Shown here piece by piece: positions 35,010-45,070 of a DNA stretch of 64,000 nt. Position 1 is the first letter of the stretch; each line of letters starts with the position of its first letter. The position numbers and the translations under genes were made by a program. This DNA is from Cytidiella melzeri. Lineage: Eukaryota > Basidiomycota > Agaricomycetes > Polyporales > Irpicaceae. The stretch is from the NCBI GenBank assembly GCA_022592445.1, contig JABYQR010000260.1, positions 1-64,000 on the forward strand. The letters are read 5' to 3'. The notes beneath the pieces are model-generated. The model was not told the DNA's origin. It saw only the letters and a program-made list of their open reading frames with translations, and searched no databases.

Positions 35010-35640
35010 AACGTAAGTTTAAGCGAGGTCCGGAGGGCGGGGGATACGTTGAAGACGAGAGAGAAGAAGCGACAGCCAGCGGGCGGGAGGGAGGGCGGGC
35101 TCCGACGCGAGCAATCATGATCAGGCGCCCGCAGATAAGAGCCCCTGAAGAGCCACATGGGGGGTGATCTACACCCAATAGGGCGAAATGGACCAGACGT
35201 CAGACCTCACTCAAAGTAACATTCCGCGCCATCATTGTCCAAAATCAGCCTACGTACAAAACTACTATATTTGGCAGGAGCTCCAGCAACTGCCTAAGGG
35301 AGCTCCGCGACCGTCTCTGCCTTTGTCTCCCTGTCTCCCTGATGTCTGGAACCAAGACTAGCGGGTGGCAGAAGTTTGATTGCAAACATCAACTACCCCC
35401 CAGTATGGATACCTTTCTGGTGCACGGGGTCCTTGTTCAAACTTTTGGACAACCTTTTTATTACACCATTCTGCTACCCACTTCATGTACATAGGCACGT
35501 GGGCAGTATCACAGCATGTCGACTGTCATTTTTTCCTGAAGGGAGACCAAGCTATGCGTGCAAACGATGTAAAACAAGTAAACAAAGACTCAAATTTCCT
35601 TTTTAGGTAGTCCCGACGGCGCAAGCGCAAAGGTGCTCTA

Positions 35641-36556
35641 CAGTAGCGGCAAAAAGTCTTGCGACACCGCAAGCTCGCAACTTTTTGCTCACCGTTTGGG
35701 CCCAATACCACATTTTTTAAAAAATCCTTTTGTATAAATGGAGTATAGTATCTAAAGATTATGTATATAATGAACCAAATGAGTACCTTCTCGTATATGA
35801 TACATTGTACGCAATCCGCGCTGTCGCGGTGCTAAGCGCCCGTTGCGCGCACCACCACTATTTGGCTTCGTTTTGATTTTAGATACTTCCACTTCGTTAT
35901 ACAACCTCAGACTTGTGCTTTTTTTGTACTACCCACTCTCCCAACCCTAGACCACACCTATGGTGCGGTTTACCCCTACCAAAAAGGCCCAAATTTGGAC
36001 TCTGCACAATGAAGGTGTCAGTGTGGCTGACATTCACAAGGAAGTCCCTGTCCACCGGTCCATCATCTATCGCACCATCAAAAACCTATTCCACAATCCC
36101 AATTTCTATGCAAACAAGCACAAGACAGGTTGTTCTTGCGTTTTACAAGACCGCAATCTCTGTCACGCCACTTTACTCCTGGCATGAAAAGAGGCCTGCA
36201 ACGCTACAGACCTGCAGCACAAGGCATTTCCACATGTGTCTGCCCAAACAACATGTCACAACCTTGCAGAGATTGTGCTGAAGGGTTATGTGCATTGACA
36301 GAAGCCATTGCTGTCTGTAGCTCAAAAGAAAAAGCAGAAGTGGTGGGCTGGACATGCAACCAGATGGGGGCAAAAAGAGTGAGGGGTTATGGTGTTCATA
36401 GATGAATCCAAAATCAATCTGTTTAGCTCAAATCACAGGGATTACTGCTCAAGAAGACAGTGCGAGGAGTTTTTGGACTGGAATGTGCAGAAGACAGTGT
36501 AGCACGGGGTGGGAAGTATGGTGGTGTGGGGATGCATCACGTCAAAGAGACAAGGA
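35641..36556 (+). mobile_element. 5' part of a Tc1/mariner element, split by a gypsy insertion
   Basis: The left end CAGTAGCGGCAAAAAGTCTT follows a TA (35639-35640). An inverted match (CAGCAGCGGCAAAAAGTCTT on the minus strand) ends at 45280 and is followed by TA. The sequence between 36557 and 45070 is a later gypsy insertion. The two Tc1 pieces sum to about 1.1 kb, shorter than a complete element, so some sequence was lost at the junction. Confidence 0.75.
35960..36556 (+). pseudogene. Broken Tc1/mariner transposase
   Basis: The N-terminal helix-turn-helix is intact (VRFTPTKKAQIWTLHNEGVS, HRSIIYRTIKN). The frame is lost after KHKTG near 36,127. It resumes in another frame as RPQSLSRHFTPGMKRGLQRY and later as VFIDESKINLFSSNHRDY, which carries the first catalytic Asp, then SMVVWGCITSKR. 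In-frame stops and at least two frame changes make it non-functional. The C-terminal part with the remaining DDE residues is missing, cut off by the gypsy LTR at 36557. Confidence 0.8.
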
Positions 36557-37314
36557 TGACGCAGAGACAAGGGTTCGACGCGGCAGACAGGGACACGAAG
36601 TGGATGACGACGAAGTGGTGGTGGTAGGCGTGAAGCACAATACTCTCACCAGCTATAAATCTTATACAGATGTCTAGCCCAGTAAAGACCAAGTTAGATT
36701 GATACTACCCGCTATGTAGTACAAGAGGGGGTTTGCTTACCTAGCCCAGTAAAGACCAAGAGGTCGAGATGGGGGCTAGGAGCGTACATGCAGCTGCGTA
36801 TATAGACTTCAGGGACCTGCGCACAGACCATGTTAAGGGCAGGCTTTGCAAGAAGCCATGTGAACGAAGAACAAAAGAACTACCTAAAGGAGAACAATAG
36901 CTATTGTCTAGACCTTGCCAAGAACTCTACTCGTGAGAGAATCTATCTAAAAGGAGACCAACTATTGTATTCCATTCCCACACCTGTGAGAACATCCTTC
37001 CATAAAGAGAACAATAGGGAAAGAACAATAAGGAGCCCATGTGGACAGTATCTATGACGTCAAACCCTAGCTATGGGCAGAGCCATGTGCTTGTAGCCAT
37101 GTGGTCTTACTTAAGCTAAGTCACATGCCAGTGTGACGTAGTAGCAAGTAATGTGACCGTGTGGAGCGTCTAAGCCACGTGATATGGGCGCTTAATAGAC
37201 GTGAAAAGGGAGTTTATGCAGAGAAGGTTGCAGCTGAGCTGCAGCCCGGAGTTTTACAGATAAAAACAAGAGGTAAATTGCAAAAATTAAGGACTAGTCA
37301 GGCCATCCATGACA
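36557..37314 (-). repeat. 3' LTR of gypsy element 1
   Basis: On the minus strand it starts TGTCATGGATGGCCTGAC directly after the purine tract GGAGGGGGGTAA and ends with CA at 36557. It resembles the LTR at 44332-45070 over its whole length but is clearly diverged at the tail. Confidence 0.85.
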
Positions 37315-37652
37315 TTACCCCCCTCCTAAAATCGAGCGTCCTTGCAAAGCATCACTGTGCTGTGGTGATAGAGGTCTTCTACCTGTCTACAGGGATTCAG
37401 CAGAATTGCCCTGATTGTCTAGTCAGAAGGATGCTAGGAAGTTTCTCCCCTTCTGGTGTTGTTGACTCGACGTTACCCGTCAGTGTGATGTTCTTGAGAT
37501 ATCCAGACCGATGTGTTTGCCTTCATCACAGCTAAGATCATATGTAGATGGATAGATTGTGCGAAGGAAAGTGGGGTCGGTCTGGGTATTGAATTCCCGA
37601 AAGTGCGAGCGGAGATCCGCAAAAAGTGAAGCTTTGATGACCCGGGGCGCTC

Positions 37653-38342
37653 TGTCATGGATGGCCTGACTAGCCCTTAATTTTCGCAATTTACCTCTTG
37701 TTTTTATCTGTAAAACTCCGGGCTGCAGCTCAGTTGCAACCTTTCCTGCATAAACTCCTTTGCACGTCTATTAAGCGCCCGTATCACGTGGCTTAGACGC
37801 TCTACACGGTCACATTACTTGCTACTACGTCACACTAGCATGTGACTTAGCTTAAGTAAGACCACATGGCTACAGACACATGGCTCAGCCCATAGCTAGG
37901 GTTTGACGTCATAGATACCATCCACATGGGCTCCTTATTGTTCTTTCCCTATTGTTCTCTTTATGGAAGGATGTTCTCACAGGTGTGGGAATGGAATACA
38001 ATAGTTGGTCTCCTTTTAAAAAGATTCTCTCACGGGTAGAGTTCTTGGCAAGGACTAGACAATAGCTATTGTTCTCCTTTAGGTAGTTCTTTTGTTCTTC
38101 GTTCACACGGCTTCTTGCAAAGCCTGCCCTCAACATGGTCTGTGCGCAGGTCCCTGAAGTCTATATATACTGCTACATGTACGCTCCTAGCCCCCCATCT
38201 CGACCTCTTGGTCTTTACTGGGCTAGCTACCTGAATAAGGTTTATAGTTGGTGAGAGCATTGTGCTACACGCCTGCCACCACCTCGTCGTTGTCGTCCAC
38301 ATCGTGTCCCTAGTTGCTGCGTTGAGCTCTGTCTCCGTGACA
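37653..38342 (+). repeat. Solo LTR inserted in gypsy element 1, opposite orientation
   Basis: TG...CA ends, 690 bp, flanked by the perfect 5-bp duplication CGCTC (37648-37652 and 38343-38347). It interrupts the segment just after the chromodomain: minus-strand reading before it ends YKANPGA and continues after it as PRVIKASLFADLRSHFREF. It belongs to the same family as the LTRs of the host element and is younger than it. Confidence 0.95.
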
Positions 38343-38527
38343 CGCTCCGGGGTTTGCTTTGTAGAAGTTGTCAATTGCTTCTTGACTATTCTCGAGGTTT
38401 TCTACTGGTACCCAGCTATTGTGTCCGTCTAAATACCCTTCCCATTTGACAAGGAATTGCAATTTCTTCCAACGTCCGTGTAGCCGGCTGTCTAGCACCT
38501 TTTCAACAACGTACTGTTCTTCTCCTT
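38310..38527 (-). pseudogene. Chromodomain segment of gypsy element 1 pol, out of frame
   Basis: After the pol stop at 38528, a shift of one base restores EGEEQYVVEKVLDSRLHGRW and then FLVKWEGYLDGHNSWVPVEN, a canonical chromodomain (aromatic cage positions Tyr and Trp visible). Such domains target integration to chromatin marks. A 1-nt deletion separates it from integrase. Confidence 0.85.
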
Positions 38528-41500
38528 CTATACAATAGGATCAGGAGGTAGAGGTACGTCTTTGCTGTTGTCGTGCCAGGGACTTAGACGGTTGATATGG
38601 AAAACGGGGTGGATTCGGAGATAGCTGGGTAGATCAAGTTTGTAGTCAAGATCGCCGATGCGTTCAATGACTTTGTACGGGCCGAGTTGTTGAGAACCAA
38701 GTTTAGGGGTAGCCTGGTAGATCTGAATGTTCTTAGCGTTCAGCCAGACCATGTCGCCTACCTGGAAGACGCGTGGAGATTGCTTCTCAGATTTGTAGAG
38801 TTGCTTCATCTTTTCTTTGCTTCGACAAAGGGCTGCTTTGGTCTCTTTGCGTACTCGAGCCATGTTGTCAAGGCGCTCATCGAGCAACAGGATATTGCTT
38901 CGCTTGCCGACTGGTATGGTGAAGTCGGGGCGATATCTGTAGATGACCTCAAACAGTGTTTGCGAATTACCCACATGTACTCGCGAGTTGAGTGCAAACT
39001 CAGCCGCCGGCAGATGATCGACCCGGTTGTCTTGTTGTTGCTGACAGAATAGATGCAGGTACTGTTCGATATCCTGGTTTTTGCGTTCGACCTTGCCATT
39101 CCCTTGCGGATGATAGGCGGTCGTAAAACCAGTCTCTATGCCTAGGCGGTGATAGAGCGCACGCATGAAGCGCGCTGCAAACTGGGGTCCTCGGTCAGAG
39201 AACACCTTCTTGGGAATGCCGTGAAGTCGGAATACTTCTTTGTAATGTAGATTGGCAATCCCCTCAGCGTTAACCTTAGTGGTGGTGGGGATGATGTGCG
39301 TTTGATCGGAGTAATGGTCGACGTAGACCGCGATCGAATCAAATCCCTTAGAAGGTGGTAGCTGAGTGATGAGATCTACTCCGACGTGTTCCCAAGGTCC
39401 AGCCGGGGTTTCCTGAGGCTGTAGTACTGCTTTAGGGCGCGGAGCTGACTTATAACGTTGACAGCAATCACAACCTAGTACGTAAGTCTCGACGAAGGCA
39501 TTCATCTTTGGCCACCAATAGTGTCGTGAGACTAGCTCTATGGTGCCGTGTTTGCCCGGATGACCAGCCACGGGTGTGTCATGGCAAGATTTGACAATTT
39601 TGTGACGGAGCTCTTTGTTGTTAGGGATATAGAGTTTTCCCTTGTAATAGATGAGTCCGTCACTCTCTTCCCATTTGAGTAAACCGCCGACAAGTTTGCG
39701 AGGACCTTTCTCTCGAAGGGTAGCAAGAGCTTGTGCGACTTCTGCGTCTTGCTCCGTGCATTCTTGGATCTTTGATTCGAGTGGAGAAGCAGTGGTGAGT
39801 GCACTGGTAGCGAGGATCCGGAAGTGTTCCGGTTTTAGTACCACCTGATCCTTGTTGTCTTCTTCATCTGTGACAGCGTGTGAGTGAAGATGAGAGAGAG
39901 GATCAGTGTGTATCATGGTAATACCGGGCTTGTGTACCAACACGAAGTCAAAGTCAGCCAAAAGCAGTGACCAACGTGCTTGACATTGAGTGAGGTGTTG
40001 CGCAGTTTTCCAATACTGCAGGTTTGCGTGATCTGTCCAGATCTCAGATGGTTCCTTGAGCCCCTCAAGGTAGTGGCGCCAATCTTTGAGAGCCTCGGTG
40101 ATGGCTAACATCTCCCGATCAAAGATTTCATAGTTACGTTCGGCTTCAGTCATAGATGCGGACCGGTAGGCGATAGGGTGGTAGAATCCATCCTCCTTTG
40201 ATTTCTGGGAGATGATTCCACAGGTTGCATAGCCCGAAGCATCGACTTCTAGACGTGTAGGGAGTTCAGGGTCCCAGACTGCCAAGATAGGCTTAGTGGT
40301 AAAGGCCTTCTTTAGCAACGTGAAGGCAGTCTCTTGTGCTGGACCCCAGACAAACGGTACGTCCTTCTTAGTAAGGTTGTGTAGAGGCCGCGCGTGCTTT
40401 GAAAAGTCTTGGATGAAGTGTTGGTAGAAGTTGGCAAACCCTATGAACCCTCTAACTTCTTTGAGGTTCTTGGGTGTAGGCCATGTAGAAACTGCTTGGA
40501 CTTTGACAGGGTCCATAGCTACTTTGCCGGTGCGAATGATCAATCCGAGGTACTCAATCTCAGATTTCTCAAACTTGCACTTTTCCGGACGAAGATACAA
40601 ATCATGTTGCTGAAGTCGCTCGAGGACTTCATGAACAACTTTGCGGTGCTCCACCAGGTTTTTGCTCCAGATCAAGATGTCATCTAGATAGACAGCCACT
40701 TTGCCCTCGGCAACAAGGTCAGCAAAGATGTTGTCCATCAGAGCTTGGAAGGTAGCGGGTGAGTTCGTAAGACCGAAGAACATGACTTTAGGTTTGAAAA
40801 GTCCTCGGTTGGTAATGAAAGCCGCTTTGTACTCATCTCCTTCTTTGATGCGGACATTGTGATATCCCCAACAAACATCAAATTTGGTGAAGATCTTTGC
40901 ACCCTTGAGCTTGTTGATGATGTCAGTGGCAAGCGGTAGAGGGTAGCGGTTCTTCACAGTGATGTCGTTGAGTTTACAATAGTCCTGAATAAGTCGGAGT
41001 TTGTTATCCTTCTTTTTGATGAAGAAGGCTGGAGAAGCCATTGGAGACTTAGAAGGCGTGATGTAACCTTTTGCTAGGTTCTCCTGCATGAACTTGTCAA
41101 GCTCGGCTTGTTCGTTCAGGGGCATAGGATAAACTTTTGATTTGATCGTTTCAGGAGCGTCTGGTTTGAGATCAATTGAATGGTCCCAGGGCTGATGCTG
41201 GGGTAGCCAATTAGACTCTTCCTCAGAGAAGACTTTAGCATGTCTGTGATACTCTGATGCAACAATATCTTCGAAGGAGCGCTGGGCTTTAGCTTTGTTT
41301 GCTTCGGCAGCTAGCTTGGTAGAGTAGGTGAAGCCGGCCATACACCAGACTTCGTCAGTGGTGTCTTGAATAATACCGGCTTTGACCCACTGCCTACGTT
41401 CTTTGTGATTACCGTCAACCTTCTGGAAAGGTTCGTCAGGAGATTCTTCCGAGCCGCTCGGAATTGTCATTTCTCCTTTTTCCCAGCTAATGGTAGGGTT

Positions 41501-41977
41501 TACGTGCTTTAGCCATGGTAGCCCAAGAATGACGTCTTCTGGACCTAAGTCCGTGACGAGAAACTCTGCCTTTTCCGTGTGATCTCCAACTGTGAGTGTA
41601 AGGCGAACGAAGTGCGTTAATCTGCCAGCTTTATTCTTAGTTCTGTCAATGTTATGCAATGAGATGACCCTTTCGAGCGGGTGCTGAATAATCTTATGCT
41701 TCTTGAAAAACTGGTGACTGATGAATAAAGTTGTAGCTCCTGAATCAATCATAGCAGGAACGCGAATGCTTCTATTCAGACCTTTAACTAGTACATGTAC
41801 ACGGAAATGAGATGATAACCGATCTAGCGATGATATAGTACATGAGGAGATAGTAGACAAAGGGCATGGAGTAGACATTGTACATGAAGAAGACAAGGCA
41901 GAAGACGAGGAAGGCGACAAAGGAGACAGGGTATCGGGGGGACTTGCAGCTGCGGCTGTGTCACGAGTCCGTTTCAA
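38528..41977 (-). CDS. Gypsy element 1 pol: protease, reverse transcriptase, RNase H, integrase
   Basis: An uninterrupted 1,149-residue frame. Order: aspartic protease (PAMIDSGATTLFIS), reverse transcriptase with an intact YLDDILIWS, RNase H (LEVDASGYATCGII), integrase zinc finger (HKIVKSCHDTPVAGHPG to CDCCQRYK), and DDE core (VGVDLITQLP, VFSDRGPQFAARF, AYHPQGNGKVERKN). The C-terminal domain includes VWLNAKNIQIYQ. It begins in the -1 frame relative to gag, right after a run of six T in front of the gag stop codon. This could allow -1 frameshifting. The frame ends early, before the chromodomain. Confidence 0.95.
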   Translation of the reverse strand: MKRTRDTAAAASPPDTLSPLSPSSSSALSSSCTMSTPCPLSTISSCTISSLDRLSSHFRVHVLVKGLNRSIRVPAMIDSGATTLFISHQFFKKHKIIQHPLERVISLHNIDRTKNKAGRLTHFVRLTLTVGDHTEKAEFLVTDLGPEDVILGLPWLKHVNPTISWEKGEMTIPSGSEESPDEPFQKVDGNHKERRQWVKAGIIQDTTDEVWCMAGFTYSTKLAAEANKAKAQRSFEDIVASEYHRHAKVFSEEESNWLPQHQPWDHSIDLKPDAPETIKSKVYPMPLNEQAELDKFMQENLAKGYITPSKSPMASPAFFIKKKDNKLRLIQDYCKLNDITVKNRYPLPLATDIINKLKGAKIFTKFDVCWGYHNVRIKEGDEYKAAFITNRGLFKPKVMFFGLTNSPATFQALMDNIFADLVAEGKVAVYLDDILIWSKNLVEHRKVVHEVLERLQQHDLYLRPEKCKFEKSEIEYLGLIIRTGKVAMDPVKVQAVSTWPTPKNLKEVRGFIGFANFYQHFIQDFSKHARPLHNLTKKDVPFVWGPAQETAFTLLKKAFTTKPILAVWDPELPTRLEVDASGYATCGIISQKSKEDGFYHPIAYRSASMTEAERNYEIFDREMLAITEALKDWRHYLEGLKEPSEIWTDHANLQYWKTAQHLTQCQARWSLLLADFDFVLVHKPGITMIHTDPLSHLHSHAVTDEEDNKDQVVLKPEHFRILATSALTTASPLESKIQECTEQDAEVAQALATLREKGPRKLVGGLLKWEESDGLIYYKGKLYIPNNKELRHKIVKSCHDTPVAGHPGKHGTIELVSRHYWWPKMNAFVETYVLGCDCCQRYKSAPRPKAVLQPQETPAGPWEHVGVDLITQLPPSKGFDSIAVYVDHYSDQTHIIPTTTKVNAEGIANLHYKEVFRLHGIPKKVFSDRGPQFAARFMRALYHRLGIETGFTTAYHPQGNGKVERKNQDIEQYLHLFCQQQQDNRVDHLPAAEFALNSRVHVGNSQTLFEVIYRYRPDFTIPVGKRSNILLLDERLDNMARVRKETKAALCRSKEKMKQLYKSEKQSPRVFQVGDMVWLNAKNIQIYQATPKLGSQQLGPYKVIERIGDLDYKLDLPSYLRIHPVFHINRLSPWHDNSKDVPLPPDPIV

Positions 41978-43223
41978 AAAACCGCATTGATTTTGGCTGC
42001 CATCTCATCCATTTGCTTCTTTTGGATGTCAAGCATGTCCTTGAGTGCCGCAATCTTAGCATCCTTGTCGTTGGATGCATCCTGCTTCGCCAGGGTAATT
42101 GTCGACGAGGTCGACGAGGTAGCAGCAACGTTTTGTCCCTTAGGAACGCCTTGGAGCCATTTCAGGCAAACTGCCCCCCAGTGACCGGTACCACCACAGT
42201 GATTGCAAACCGGGTTATCTGGGTGCTTATAATCCCTTTTCTTGTGGCTCTCAGAACCACAAACCGAGCAGCGCTTGCTCATCTCCTTCTTCCATTTCTG
42301 GAAGATCTTCTGTTTGCCTAGACCTGCAAAGAGCGCATCGAAGGAGGCAGAGAAACAAGAGGCATCGATCTCCATAGCGTTGGGATCACGGAAGGCCTGC
42401 TGATGGGACTTGCCGTGCCCCGACGAGCTGTCCACCATGACTTTGCCCGTGCTGTTTCGCAGATCGGCGAGCTGAGCATCAACTGCCTTGCACTGGTTCT
42501 TCAGTGCATCATAAGTGGTGGCGCGGGTCTGGAAGTAAGAGACGCGCTGAAGGTACTCCGTACTCAAGCTTGACTTGAGACGGTCAAAAAGGTCCTGCTG
42601 GCTCCAGCCAGTGCGAGGGGCCCAAGTCTCGAACTCCGAGATATGGGCGGCAAATGTCTTGTTGCCCTGCTTCATGCCGGAAACCTTATCTTGGCCTCCA
42701 TGACCACGTCAATAGGCTCAAAGTTGGCCTTGAAGGCCTTGATAAACGTGTCCCAGCTGTTTCCGAATGCTGGTTTGCTGCTGGCTAGCTCCTCAATGTG
42801 AGGACGAGCCCAATTGGCGGCGTCTTCCTGCATAAAGGACAGGGTGCTTGTGATGAGTTTATGAGCATCAAAGATCCTCGCGCCGTTGTTGTCCAATCAG
42901 ACCTGGCCTTGGGCGTCTTGCTGGAAAAATGCTTTGCCCTGGTTCTGGGCCCAGACTATGAATGCGTGACGGAAGAGCCTTGCTTCCGACGATGTCTTTC
43001 CCTTGAACAACACTGGCTTCTCAACAATACTCCATTCTCGGGATGTGTGCGTGACCGCGGCGATGGCTGGTGCCTGAACAGCTGCCAAGGCAGCTACCTG
43101 ATTGGTGAGGTCCACCATTCTTTGTGTCAGGACCCCAAACATGTTGAGGATGTCCTGAGCACTCAAATTGGCAGCAGCAGCTGGGGCGGCGTCAGGAGCA
43201 GTGTTATTCTGGTTTTGGTCCAT
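41974..43223 (-). pseudogene. Gypsy element 1 gag, with one nonsense codon and one frameshift
   Basis: Three pieces in order: 43223-42897 (MDQNQNNTAPDAAP..., FKGKTSSEARLFRHAF), 42896-42672 and 42675-41974. The first break is a TGA (probably from CGA) between GQV and LDNNGARIF. The second is a missing base near 42,685. The last piece carries a zinc knuckle CNHCGGTGHWGAVC (CX2CX4HX4C) preceded by another Cys-rich block. It would bind the element RNA. Confidence 0.85.
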
Positions 43224-43268
43224 GTCTTGTGCTGTGATCAGGAGTAGATTTTCTTTGTTTGGTGTCTG

Positions 43269-43466
43269 TTAATGCTCAGAGTAGTACTCGTTGTTGACGG
43301 CTTCAGTGGAGTCTGCCTGAGTGTATCGATTTGGACAGGGTTGGTCGTCACACTTGTAGAATCGTCCTCCGTAGAAGTGGTTGTTGGTGACTAGATTGGA
43401 GTCGAAGAAATGTATACAATTATCGCAAGATGTGGTGGGCAAAAACTGTAAACTGTCTAGATCCAC
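43269..43466 (-). CDS. Small Cys-containing open frame between accessory ORF and gag
   Basis: 65 residues with CDNC and CDDQPC pairs spaced like a small zinc-binding domain. It lies in the same orientation as gag. Function unknown; it may be chance. Confidence 0.3.
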   Translation of the reverse strand: MDLDSLQFLPTTSCDNCIHFFDSNLVTNNHFYGGRFYKCDDQPCPNRYTQADSTEAVNNEYYSEH

Positions 43467-44185
43467 TCGAAGTAGCTATCGTTATTAACTATGCTAAGTT
43501 GCGCAAGAACTTTGCTATAGTTCTTACGAAGCTGCTTGAACAAAACTTTCCCAATTGCTTTGCAACCCCATTCTAGGAGTTGCCACTCGCGGTTGGCTGT
43601 GACGGGTGCGAGCTTGTCAAGTCGGTTGAGGAAGCAATTGACCTTGTTGACGAGGTGGAGTAGTGTGCGGTGATGGTCGGGGTCTGCGCAGTTGAGAAGT
43701 TCTTGTAGCTCTGTGAGAGCTTCTAGGCGGGTGCGAACCGCAGTGAGTTTCGGCCTGAAGATGCCAACAAGGTCAACCGGTGATAGCTTCTTGAAGTCTA
43801 TCAACACCGGTTTGGGTGCAGCGGGAGTGGGAGTGGGCAGGGGAAGTTTGGCAAGTCGCTCAGCAAGAGTCGGCTTGTGAGTCTGTTGCTCAGCAAGAGT
43901 TCGAGCACGTTCCTCGGCTGCACGTTCTCCGTATGCTCGGGCAGAAGCGCGAAGTTGTTGATTTTCCTCGTAAGAGGGGACGGTGAGGGTGATGCCTTTG
44001 ACAGGCGGCTTCTTGGACACGTACTTCGCGACAGTGACCAGGTCTTTGTCAGACCAGCGATGAGGTTGACCGCTCTTGCGCTTCTCAGCTAGAGCGTCAA
44101 GGAAAGATGGTGGGAGAGACCTCTTGAGCTGAGGCTCAGTTGTAGGGAGGTTCTTAGAGAAACGGGGGCGCGTGTCTTTAGGCAC
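43457..44185 (-). CDS. Accessory ORF upstream of gag in gypsy element 1
   Basis: 242 residues, uninterrupted, between the 5' LTR and gag. It is basic (MPKDTRPRFSKN, DALAEKRKSGQPHRW), has a helical stretch rich in Ala/Arg/Glu (GERAAEERARTLAEQQ), then a Pro/Thr linker (LPLPTPTPAAPK), and ends with NREWQLLEWGCKAIGKVLF. A plus-strand frame at 59423-60127 has the same three blocks in the same order. It has no capsid or protease motif that I recognise. Confidence 0.7.
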   Translation of the reverse strand: MPKDTRPRFSKNLPTTEPQLKRSLPPSFLDALAEKRKSGQPHRWSDKDLVTVAKYVSKKPPVKGITLTVPSYEENQQLRASARAYGERAAEERARTLAEQQTHKPTLAERLAKLPLPTPTPAAPKPVLIDFKKLSPVDLVGIFRPKLTAVRTRLEALTELQELLNCADPDHHRTLLHLVNKVNCFLNRLDKLAPVTANREWQLLEWGCKAIGKVLFKQLRKNYSKVLAQLSIVNNDSYFEWI

Positions 44186-44331
44186 TAGACAACACGCAGG
44201 GGGTAGAAACGGACGACGTAAGTGTAGCTCAACGGTATGGAGAGACCGGGGACGTACTTGTCAAACAGGAATAAACTTTTTATAACAGTGGGAATGGGGG
44301 ACCCAGGGTTTTCACAACAATCTCGTCCTAA

Positions 44332-45070
44332 TGTCACGGAGACGGAGCTCAACGTAGCAACTGGGGACACGGAGTGGAAGACGACAACGAGGAGGTGGCA
44401 GGCGTATAGCATAATGCTCTCACCAACTATAAACCTTATGCAGGTATCTAGCCCAGTAAAGACCAAGTTAGTCTTGTGACTACCAGCTATGTAGTACAAG
44501 AGGGGATTGCTTACCTAGCCCAGTAAAGACCAAGGATGGGGGGCTAGGAGCGTACATGTAGCAGTATATATAGACTTCAGGGACCTGCGCACAGACCATG
44601 TTGAGGGCATGCTTTGCAAGAAGCCGTGTGAGCGAAGAACAAAAGAACTACCTAAAAGAGAACAATAGCTATTGTCTAGACCTTGCCGAGAACTCTACTC
44701 GTGAGAGAATCTATCTAAAAGGAGAACAACTATTGTATTCCATTCCCACACCTGTGAGAACATCCTTCCATAAAGAGAACAATAGGGAAAGAACAATAAG
44801 GAGCCCATGTGAACGGTATCTATGACGTCAAACCCTAGCTATGGGCTGAGCCATGTGTCTGTAGCCATGTGGTCTTACTTAAGCTCAGTATGACGTAGTA
44901 GCAAGTAATGTGACCGTGTGGAGCGTCTAAGCCACGTGATACGGGCGCTTAATAGACATGAAAAGGGAGTTTATGCAGAGAAGGTTGCAACTGGGTTGCA
45001 GCCTGGAGTTTTACAGATAAAAACAAGAGGTAAATTGCGATATTAAGGGCTAGTCAGGCCATCCATGACA
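44332..45070 (-). repeat. 5' LTR of gypsy element 1
   Basis: 739 bp, TG...CA ends (minus strand TGTCATGG to CCGTGACA). The element leader follows directly (TTAGGACGAGATTG on the minus strand). Confidence 0.85.

Larger units (their letters stand above)
34250..35360. mobile_element. Non-autonomous Mutator-like element with long terminal inverted repeats
   Basis: The ends are inverted copies beginning TAGTCTCGTTCCCAGACGTC on the left and TAGTCTTGGTTCCAGACATC on the right (minus strand). Similarity continues about 230-260 bp inward through the GGGAGACA repeats, a block ending ATGATGGCGCGGA, and ATTTCGCCCTATTGGGTGTA. Both sides are flanked by the 9-bp direct repeat GCGGGTGGC (34241-34249 and 35361-35369), which is a perfect target duplication. 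A 9-bp duplication with long inverted repeats is the Mutator/MULE pattern; hAT elements make 8 bp. There is no transposase, so the element is non-autonomous. Confidence 0.85.
36557..45070 (-). mobile_element. Chromodomain Ty3/gypsy retrotransposon 1 (8.5 kb including a nested solo LTR)
   Basis: Read on the minus strand: 5' LTR (45070-44332), leader, accessory ORF, small ORF, gag, pol (protease, RT, RNase H, integrase), chromodomain, a solo LTR inserted in the opposite orientation, the last 340 bp of interior ending in a purine tract (complement of 37315-37327), then the 3' LTR (37314-36557). The outer flanks (AAGGA and AACAC) do not match, so the original duplication was lost or the ends come from different copies. 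The coding region has a nonsense codon and frameshifts, so it is not autonomous. Confidence 0.88.

Noticed and set aside
34250..35360. Calling the element hAT
   Set aside because: The duplication is 9 bp when the ends are set symmetrically, which fits Mutator-like elements; hAT elements make 8 bp.
37653..38342. Reading this LTR as the 3' LTR of gypsy element 1
   Set aside because: It is in the opposite orientation and has its own 5-bp duplication. The purine tract of the element points to the LTR at 36557-37314 instead.
44185..44499. A 104-codon minus-strand frame in the leader of gypsy element 1
   Set aside because: It starts inside the LTR and crosses the LTR border and leader; no protein is expected there.
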